In this document: one piece after another, positions 6,941 through 11,237 of the stretch
Layout of the letters: every line of letters begins with the position of its first letter
Position numbering within the stretch: position 1 is the stretch's first letter
Source: Bacillota bacterium
GTDB lineage: Bacteria; Bacillota; Sulfobacillia; JAJZYS01; JAJYTV01
Direction of reading: 5' to 3'
DNA: 11,237 nt
Assembly: GCA_021786135.1 (NCBI GenBank)
Contig: JAJYNV010000201.1
Location: 1-11,237, forward strand
Made by a program: the position numbers and the translations under genes
Notes under the pieces: model-generated
Databases searched by the model: none
What the model saw: only the letters and a program-made list of their open reading frames with translations
What the model was told of the DNA's origin: nothing

Positions 6941-7227
6941 GGAGTATCGCGTTCGAAGACACTCGCCTCGCTCAACAAACGTTGCACTCGTGGCAGTACA
7001 CGCGACGGAGCATCAAGTGCTGCCATGAACTCGTGCCACCGATCAACGTCCAGGCCAAAGTGCCGTCGGTCCGCGAGGGTCTCCTCCGCGCGTACCAAGG
7101 CGCTTTCAAGGACGAAATCGCTCACCGAGCGCTGAGCTGCGGCTGCCGCAGCGTAAAGCGTGCGCTTCGCTGCGGGCGTCAACCGAATGTCGAGCTTTTC
7201 CGTGCGTCGCGTCCGGGTCTCCATCAT
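6937..7227 (-). CDS. DUF1778 antitoxin (TacA-like, ribbon-helix-helix)
   Basis: Predicted 96-residue antitoxin partner of the GNAT toxin. The N-terminal half, with KLDIRLTPAAKRTLYAAAA followed by SVSDFVLESAL, is a ribbon-helix-helix DNA-binding domain that would dimerise and repress the operon. The C-terminal tail, LDVDRWHEFMAALDAPS onward, matches the segment in this family that wraps the toxin and blocks its active site. The frame has a GTG at 7245, but the ATG pair at 7227 and 7224 is chosen because AGAGGG is about five to eight bases upstream. The four-base overlap with the toxin gene and the antitoxin-first order are typical. Repression with toxin as corepressor is expected from the family, and suitable palindromes lie just upstream. 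Confidence 0.92.
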   Translation of the reverse strand: MMETRTRRTEKLDIRLTPAAKRTLYAAAAAAQRSVSDFVLESALVRAEETLADRRHFGLDVDRWHEFMAALDAPSRVLPRVQRLLSEASVFERDTP

Positions 7228-7245
7228 GTCACCCTCTCGAAACAC

Positions 7246-7274
7246 ACCATAGCACGTTTGCCCGACAATGTCAT
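7246..7274 (-). promoter_or_regulatory. Predicted promoter of the DUF1778-GNAT operon
   Basis: On the minus strand ATGACA (7269-7274) matches the -35 consensus in five of six positions and TATGGT (7246-7251) matches the -10 in four of six, with an ideal 17-base spacer. It lies about 20 bases before the antitoxin start, giving a short leader. Confidence 0.5.
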
Positions 7275-7311
7275 GACGTTAGATGTCTAATCCCTGGCAT
7301 TGAGATGCCAG
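7270..7311. repeat. Palindrome cluster, probable antitoxin operator
   Basis: Three dyads follow one another: GTCATGAC at 7270-7277 (perfect, overlapping the predicted -35 box), TTAGA-TG-TCTAA at 7279-7290 (five-base arms), and CTGGCAT-TGAG-ATGCCAG at 7294-7311 (perfect seven-base arms). Ribbon-helix-helix antitoxins bind such short dyads, so the first two are good operator candidates. The third could also form a hairpin, but no T run follows on either strand. Confidence 0.45.
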
Positions 7312-7313
7312 CC

Positions 7314-7523
7314 TCAACTGCAGTGAGGCTGTGACTGGAGCCGCTTTCGACGCCCAGCTGTTTGGTCAGCAGTCAAAGGGTGACCGGTCCTCTCGGCTCT
7401 GCTCCCAGCGGGCACACGCTGCAGGTACTCCGGTGCTATCCGCCAGCCGCGCTCGGTGCGCTGCTCCCAGATACGCGGCACTTGCATCAGCGGCCAATGA
7501 TCCCACTTGGATTTGGATATCAT
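7314..7523 (-). CDS. Possible small hypothetical protein
   Basis: A 69-codon frame whose middle reads protein-like: WDHWPLMQVPRIWEQ followed by GWRIAPEYLQRV and AGSRAERTGHPL. I know no family for it. The start at 7521-7523 has only a weak GGAAA upstream, and in-frame starts further out at 7529 and 7613 are possible. All three frames of the complementary strand are also open in parts, so coding is uncertain. If real, it would lie upstream of the DUF1778-GNAT operon on the same strand, with its stop adjoining the palindrome cluster. Apart from this frame I see nothing else in 7312-7657. Confidence 0.3.
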   Translation of the reverse strand: MISKSKWDHWPLMQVPRIWEQRTERGWRIAPEYLQRVPAGSRAERTGHPLTADQTAGRRKRLQSQPHCS

Positions 7524-7657
7524 GCACATTTCCGACGACCCAAGATTTCGCTTGTGCTGTCGCCCAGCACGAACATCGCTGGCAGCCGCACCTCGAGTCT
7601 TTCCCACGGCCATGACTCATACGTTGGCGTAGGCATAGCCGAGGAGGTTCGATCCAA

Positions 7658-8164
7658 ATGCCGATTGGTCCTATACCTCCAGGATGTATAGCAATCAGTG
7701 CCTACGAGGAGCAGGACTTCACCCAAGACATCAGTCGCGGATTTGTGTGCCAACTGTCCGCCGGTTGTGTCGACCTTACTGACGTGGTGGTCACGGAGTG
7801 TGAATTGCCGCTGCTGTATCAGTTCTTTTACCCCGGGACCAATCCTCGCACGGTTCGAGCCGAACTGAAGGTGCACATCACCTTCAGGTTCACGGGAACC
7901 GTGGATGGCTTCACCTTCCAAGGCAAAGGCGCCTTCGACAGCACCGTGGTCTTCGAGGAGGTCTTCTTCCCCAAGTGGGCCGCGGCCTCCGAGCGGATGG
8001 ACTGTGGCAGCACCCTAGTCTGCCGAGCCCGTTATGACGGGCGCGACCCTGTTACCGGGGCGCACACCTTCATCGTGCATGTCACAGGCGGCCTGACATG
8101 CGTAGGTCGCACCACATTCCCGCATGAGCACGTGATCGTCAGGAAGTGTCCCACGGAGCCCTGA
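7658..8164 (+). CDS. Unrecognised Cys-containing beta-rich protein, paralog 1
   Basis: Predicted 168-residue protein of no family I recognise, preceded by AGGAGG at 7642-7647. It lacks a signal peptide and any membrane helix. Alternating hydrophobic patterns such as TDVVVTECELPLLYQFFY, ELKVHITFRFTG and HTFIVHVTGG suggest a beta-sandwich. Six or more Cys are spread along it (GCIAI, FVCQL, GCVDL, TECEL, MDCGS, LVCRA, LTCVG, KCP at the end). The next gene encodes a paralog with the same order of motifs: TDVVVT-C, a V-ITF or VSVTF strand, STVVFEEVF matching LTVVDEEQ, DCG, then FIV-VTG, and a final CP. The spread of Cys and the strand pattern recall Cys-rich spore-surface or SPOCS-like proteins of Firmicutes, but this is only a resemblance and no function is claimed. 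Confidence 0.85.
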   Translation: MPIGPIPPGCIAISAYEEQDFTQDISRGFVCQLSAGCVDLTDVVVTECELPLLYQFFYPGTNPRTVRAELKVHITFRFTGTVDGFTFQGKGAFDSTVVFEEVFFPKWAAASERMDCGSTLVCRARYDGRDPVTGAHTFIVHVTGGLTCVGRTTFPHEHVIVRKCPTEP

Positions 8165-8196
8165 ACAGTCTGCCGCCCAGTGAGGAGGGTTGCGTC

Positions 8197-8799
8197 ATGC
8201 CCGCGAACGATCCCGCCTGCGAGAACCTCTGCACCGCGATCGCCCGCAAGAAGATCACGCCGTTCAACGCGCTCGGTCTTTGCGACTACCCTGTCCCCGG
8301 CCCCATCACCGACGTCGTGGTCACAGGCTGCTCGATCAATCCCCTGATCAACCTCGAGGAGGTCTCAGCGGATACCCTGCTGCTGGGTGTCGGCGTATCC
8401 GTCACTTTCGATTACACCGACCCGCTGGCCGATGACCCTACGAGCCAAGCCAGTTGCGTATGCAATCCCGAAGGGCAAGAGAACGTCTGGTTCCAGTTGA
8501 CGGTGGTGGACGAGGAGCAGACGATCGGGCCTCTTGTCGAAATCGTGCTCGATTGCGGTGCTCGCGACGCCGGCTATGACCCGGAGCTCGGAGTCTGGGA
8601 ATTCATCGTGAACGTGACAGGCAGAGTGACCGCTTGGGGGTGCGATTCACAGGTGGTCAGCGTGCAACTCTGCCCATCCGCCGACACCCAAGGCGATCAG
8701 CGCGATCCTGTCGGTGAACCCCGCAACACTCCGACAGTACTGCGACTTCGTCTGGCTGCCGATCACCATACCGTGCGCACGCAGGACGCCGGCGATTGA
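8197..8799 (+). CDS. Unrecognised Cys-containing beta-rich protein, paralog 2
   Basis: Predicted 200-residue paralog of the preceding protein, 32 bases downstream and almost certainly cotranscribed. ATG 8197 is chosen because AGGAGGG lies at 8183-8189; an in-frame ATG at 8146 overlaps the previous gene. The region up to about residue 160 carries the shared motifs: CTAIARKKITPFNALGLC, ITDVVVTGC, LLGVGVSVTFDY, FQLTVVDEE, LDCG, WEFIVNVTG and QLCP. An added loop has a Cys-x-Cys pair (CVCNPEG). The last 40 residues after QLCP are Arg- and Asp-rich and have no counterpart in the first protein. Another frame over the same bases reads more protein-like (ILSVNPATLRQYCDF then WLPITIPC, ending TAG at 8813), so the native C-terminus may be shifted. 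No signal peptide. Function unknown. Confidence 0.82.
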   Translation: MPANDPACENLCTAIARKKITPFNALGLCDYPVPGPITDVVVTGCSINPLINLEEVSADTLLLGVGVSVTFDYTDPLADDPTSQASCVCNPEGQENVWFQLTVVDEEQTIGPLVEIVLDCGARDAGYDPELGVWEFIVNVTGRVTAWGCDSQVVSVQLCPSADTQGDQRDPVGEPRNTPTVLRLRLAADHHTVRTQDAGD

Positions 8800-8850
8800 C
8801 GGCGACGCCACCTAGCGTCCGAGAAGAGGGCATTGGCGGTTCACTGCACG

Positions 8851-8862
8851 CACGCGCGCGTG
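8851..8862. repeat. Perfect CG-rich palindrome
   Basis: CACGCGCGCGTG is a perfect 12-base palindrome of alternating purines and pyrimidines, in the otherwise gene-free gap between paralog 2 and the PIN toxin. In GC-rich DNA it could be chance. It may be a protein-binding site or a Z-DNA-prone patch. Confidence 0.3.
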
Positions 8863-9036
8863 GCACCGGCATGCCCAGGCCGGCGTTCCCGGGGATATGG
8901 CTGCAGCATCAGGCTTCTTGCCTTCCAACGCGCTGACCGCCTGGACCACAAGGCCTGCAAGGATCCGCGATCCCATCGGTCCTGCGTTCCGCACACGATG
9001 CCGACATGATGCAGGCACGCGCCGGCTGCTCCGATC

Positions 9037-9429
9037 CTAGCCGTCGGCCGCACGCACCAGCTTCACGAGGTCGCTATACTCGGTCAGGATCGCATCGCTG
9101 GATAACAGTATCAACGGCCCTGCCAGGGCCTGAGCGATCAACAGGCGATCCAACGGATCCCGATGATGCACCCGAAGATCCGCAACCAGCGCTGCATGCT
9201 CGACTGTGATGGGCAGTTCCTTGAACCCGCTCCCCTCGATACCAGAAAGCAGGTCCTTCGGGTCAGCGTCCAACTTGCCGATAGCTATCTTGATGCAGGA
9301 CTCCCCGATCGACACTGTACTCACCTAGACATCGCCAGTGGCGGATATGAGGGACTTCGCTTCGTCAGGCAGCCTCGGTGCGTCGGCCAAGAACCAAAGG
9401 TAGATCTGAGTGTCAGGCAGGATCCTCAT
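9037..9429 (-). pseudogene. PIN-domain toxin (VapC-like) with in-frame TAG
   Basis: The frame from ATG at 9427-9429 to TAG at 9037 has 131 codons, the normal length of a PIN toxin, an Mg2+-dependent RNase of type II toxin-antitoxin modules. It carries the family acidic residues: Asp6 in LPDTQIYLWFLAD, Glu43 in SIGESCIKIAIGKL, Asp91 and Asp94 in HHRDPLDRLLIAQAL, and Asp112 in SSDAIL. Codon 35 (9325-9327) is TAG, in the stretch where relatives read 'V-aromatic-V-S'; one base change from TAC would give it. A GTG right after the stop could restart translation but would miss Asp6, so a functional nuclease is unlikely unless the stop is read through or is a sequence error. The antitoxin gene ends nine bases upstream, with GAAGG just before the toxin ATG. 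Confidence 0.8.
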
Positions 9430-9438
9430 CGGTCGCCT

Positions 9439-9660
9439 TCAAACCCGGACATCTTCCGGCAATGGCGCGTCAAAGTCCTCGCTGATGCGAATCTTGCCGC
9501 ACAGCAGGCACGGCACCCGCATGGACGCCAGCTTGGCGACAGGCACCAGACGCGCTATGGGCTTGCCTGCCTTCGCGATGGTAATCTCCTTGCCATCTGC
9601 GACTTCTTCGAGCAGCCTTGACAGGTGCGTCTTGGCCTCGTGCACGTTGACTGACTTCAC
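9439..9660 (-). CDS. Phd/YefM-family antitoxin
   Basis: Predicted 73-residue antitoxin of the Phd/YefM group, partner of the adjoining PIN toxin. The N-terminal MKSVNVHEAKTHLSRLLEEV and GKEITIAKAGKPIARLVPV fold are the signature: a dimeric DNA-binding domain that represses its own operon. The acidic C-terminal DFDAPLPED is the toxin-binding tail typical of partners of PIN toxins. An unusual CLLC pair (about residue 50-53) occupies the linker, where related proteins often have no Cys. The start is GTG at 9658-9660, with GGAGG seven bases before it. Antitoxin first, with a nine-base gap to the toxin, is the usual order. No promoter was clearly seen upstream. Confidence 0.9.
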   Translation of the reverse strand: MKSVNVHEAKTHLSRLLEEVADGKEITIAKAGKPIARLVPVAKLASMRVPCLLCGKIRISEDFDAPLPEDVRV

Positions 9661-9843
9661 TCGGATTCCTCCAGTGGACTAAGTCTCGTTTCACCTCTTG
9701 CGGCAAGCGATGCGCCATGATACCCAAGGCGGCGCGGTTTCACGCCCAGGAGCTCTCTATGGTTCCGATCACAGCCACCGGGCCGGGCCCCTTCGGATCT
9801 CAGCATCCGACGCGCCCTCGTGGCCGCATAGTCGTGGAGTTCG

Positions 9844-9868
9844 CCCGGGGCAAGGGACTTGCCCCGGG
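9844..9868. repeat. Perfect 11-bp stem hairpin
   Basis: CCCGGGGCAAG (9844-9854), a three-base GGA loop and CTTGCCCCGGG (9858-9868) form a perfect GC-rich hairpin between the antitoxin gene and LysR. No T run follows on either strand, so a standard intrinsic terminator is not supported. It could still be a U-less terminator, an RNA structure in a leader, or a repeat unit of the genome. Confidence 0.7.
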
Positions 9869-9974
9869 TCCGCCAGCAGTTGCAAGGCTGCACACCTTGC
9901 GGGCCACGTCCGGCATCAGCCACGGAGGTGCCCTCCGCAGTCCGGCCACCCTGCCGCGCGCGTCACCGTCTGTG

Positions 9975-10027
9975 TATACTACTTCGGACCACCGGAGCCG
10001 GCCTCCGGAATCGCGTCGCAAGGAGGA
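9975..10027 (+). promoter_or_regulatory. Putative LysR -10 box, dyad and ribosome binding site
   Basis: TATACT at 9975-9980 is a good -10 box, but no clear -35 is seen at the expected distance. A dyad CCGGAG-CCGGC-CTCCGG occupies 9992-10008, inside the predicted leader, and a near-perfect AAGGAGGA lies at 10020-10027, seven bases before a CTG. The rest of the 9661-10033 gap holds only the hairpin listed separately and no convincing gene. Confidence 0.4.
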
Positions 10028-10033
10028 ACCGCA

Positions 10034-10604
10034 CTGGACCCCCGGTTGATGGTGTTTCTGGCGGTCGCGCGCGAGGGTCAGCTGACCGAAGCCGCCCGCC
10101 AGATCAACATGTCCGTGTCGAACGTCAGCCAGCAGATCTCTTCGCTCGAGGCGGACTTCGGCACCCGGCTCTTCGTCCGTACCAACCGAGGTGCCAGCCT
10201 CTCCCCGGCTGGCGAAGTCCTGCGCAAGTACGCGGAAAATATCGAGGCGGATTGGCGGCTGGCGTTCCGAGAGGTGCACCGGCTCGCGATGGGCGAAGAC
10301 GCCGTGCACCTCGCCGCTTCCCATACCGCGATCGAGGTGTTCCTGCCGCGCCCTCTAGGCGCGTTTCGCCGTCGCCTCCCCGAGGTGCGGGTGAAGCTGA
10401 TCCTCGACAACACCGCCGGAGTCCTGGCACAGGTCGAGACCGGCCAAGTGGAATTCGGCATCGTCGAAGGACGCGTAGGACGCGTCGGGAGGAAACCTCT
10501 GCACAGGACCAACCTCTGGCGCGATCAGCTCGGTCTGATCGTGAGTGCGCGCCACCCACTCGCGGGGCGTTCCGACGTCAGCGTGGACGAACTGGCCCGG
10601 CAGG
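10034..10604 (+). pseudogene. LysR-family transcription regulator, 3' end missing
   Basis: About 190 residues of a LysR regulator are intact. The winged helix-turn-helix is LMVFLAVAREGQLTEAARQI, then MSVSNVSQQISSLEADFGTR and LFVRTNRGASLSPAGEVL (residues 5-65). A linker helix follows, then the first lobe of the effector-binding domain (TAIEVFLPRPLGAFRRRLPE, VRVKLILDNTAGVL, EFGIVEGRVG) and LIVSARHPLAG. Family members are about 290-300 residues; here the homology ends at ELARQ near 10604 and the rest of the frame is antisense to an oxidoreductase, with no stop before the window end. LysR proteins normally start 'MDPRL'; here that is CTG-Asp-Pro-Arg-Leu, seven bases after AAGGAGGA, so a CTG start is likely. 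ATG at 10049 is the alternative. The target genes are unknown. Confidence 0.85.
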
Positions 10605-11140
10605 ATCTGCGGCATCTTTTCCACGACGGTCACTTCCAGCCCCCGGTTATACAGGGCGTAGGCCGTCTCCAGACCTACGAACCCCGCCCCGACTACCAGC
10701 ACCCGGCGCACGTTGCCGGCCAGTTGCACGATCTTCCGGGCGTCGGCCATGGTCCTGAGCCCGGTAACATTCGGCCCGGACAGGCCGGGGACCGGCGGGA
10801 AAGCGCTACGCGCCCCGGTAGCGATGAGCAGCCGGTCGTAATCCAGGCACCCGCCGTTTTCCAGGAGCACCTGCCGGGACTGCGGATCCACCCTGAGCAC
10901 CCGGCCGGAAACGCGATCGATCCTGTTTCCGGCATAAAAATCCGCCGGCCGGATGCGCAGGTCCGCACCGGTCTTTCGGCCGGCCAGGAAATCGGGCAGA
11001 AGGCACCGCGAATAGGCCGGTTCCGCCTCGTCCGAAACCACTGTTATACCGGCCCGCCCGTCGAGCCGGCGCAGGATTTCGGCGGCCGTTATCCCGGCCG
11101 CGCTGTTGCCGATGATCAAATGACGTACGATGTTCGTCAC
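10592..11140 (-). pseudogene. FAD/NAD(P)-dependent oxidoreductase, 3' end missing
   Basis: N-terminal part of a pyridine nucleotide-disulphide-type flavoprotein, like the electron-transfer NirB/rubredoxin-reductase-type proteins. HLIIGNSAAGITAAEIL is the FAD-binding strand (GNSAAG replacing GxGxxG, as in some relatives). YSRCLLPDFLAGR follows, LLIATGARS is the conserved ATG motif, and RVLVVGAGFVGLETAYAL is the second Rossmann motif for NAD(P)H (about residues 151-156). Homology ends at EKMPQILPGQ near 10592, about 183 residues into a family of about 400. From there the frame only reads the antisense of LysR. The start is uncertain: GTG 11140 is used, because the GGAGGGGG run before it fits poorly with any ATG; TTG 11149 is possible. 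The missing half holds the central and interface domains, so the product could not be a complete enzyme. Confidence 0.8.
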
Positions 11141-11164
11141 CCCCTCCAAAACATCCCGGACGCT

Positions 11165-11237
11165 TTAGGAAGCCTGCGCCGCGGAACAGGCCGCATCCCG
11201 GCTCCTGCCGGCGGCAAAGAACGCCGGTTCCTCGTAG
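11165..11237 (-). CDS. C-terminal end of an unidentified upstream gene
   Basis: The minus-strand frame from the window edge to TAA at 11165-11167 reads EEPAFFAAGRSRDAACSAAQ near its end, 23 codons in all. It looks like the tail of a gene lying 25 bases upstream of the flavoprotein and probably in one operon with it. Too little is present for a family call. Confidence 0.4.
   Translation of the reverse strand, partial: YEEPAFFAAGRSRDAACSAAQAS

Noticed and set aside
8780..8805. Terminator after paralog 2
   Set aside because: Only a five-base stem with a long loop and no T run.
4041..9327. TAG recoded as a sense codon
   Set aside because: Two genes carry in-frame TAG, but several intact genes (VOC, NmrA-like, both Nudix genes, the small membrane protein) use TAG as their normal stop, so genome-wide recoding is not supported.
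9717..10049. Plus-strand open frame before LysR
   Set aside because: Pro/Ser/Arg-rich, runs through the hairpin and promoter region, and has no motif.
9859..10758. Long plus-strand open frame over LysR
   Set aside because: Out of frame with the clear LysR reading and extremely Arg/Pro-rich.
1..11237. CRISPR array, tRNA, rRNA or insertion-sequence ends
   Set aside because: No regularly spaced repeats, cloverleaf-like sequence, rRNA sequence, intact transposase or paired terminal inverted repeats were seen by eye.

Overview
The window is GC-rich bacterial DNA from an unidentified organism, probably a metagenome contig. Most genes start just behind purine-rich ribosome binding sites (GGGAGG, GGAGG, AAGGAGG), and several use GTG starts. 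A high-GC Gram-positive or similar lineage would fit, but nothing here fixes the taxonomy. Gene content is accessory: detoxification and transport enzymes, two toxin-antitoxin modules, two Nudix hydrolases, two unrecognised cysteine-containing paralogs, and an unusually high share of interrupted genes.

Layout. At 37-1298 (minus) there is a VOC/glyoxalase-fold protein and an NmrA-like NAD(P)-binding protein. At 1614-1919 (plus) lies a truncated response-regulator receiver. A major facilitator exporter fills 2024-3280 (minus). At 3427-4211 (minus) is a run of small genes: an RNase H-like fragment with a frameshift, an intact 64-residue helical protein, and a PH-like protein split by an in-frame TAG. 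At 4637-5872 are a one-helix membrane protein, a plus-strand Nudix hydrolase and a minus-strand Nudix hydrolase; the Nudix pair converges and shares one CTAG as both stop codons. At 5950-6275 are remnants of a four-CxxC zinc-ribbon protein. At 6431-7227 (minus) is an intact DUF1778/GNAT toxin-antitoxin operon of the TacAT type with a readable promoter and palindromes upstream. At 7658-8799 (plus) are two tandem paralogs of an unrecognised family. At 9037-9660 (minus) is a Phd/YefM-PIN toxin-antitoxin module whose toxin has an in-frame TAG. At 10034-11237 a LysR regulator (plus) and an FAD/NAD oxidoreductase (minus) are both cut off at the same point, followed by the tail of another minus-strand gene.

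How it fits together. The two toxin-antitoxin modules, the broken genes and the opposing gene fragments suggest a dynamic, partly decaying region. Indels or nonsense changes introduced by sequencing or assembly could look the same and cannot be excluded from sequence alone. The best candidate for something undescribed is the tandem paralog pair at 7658-8799.
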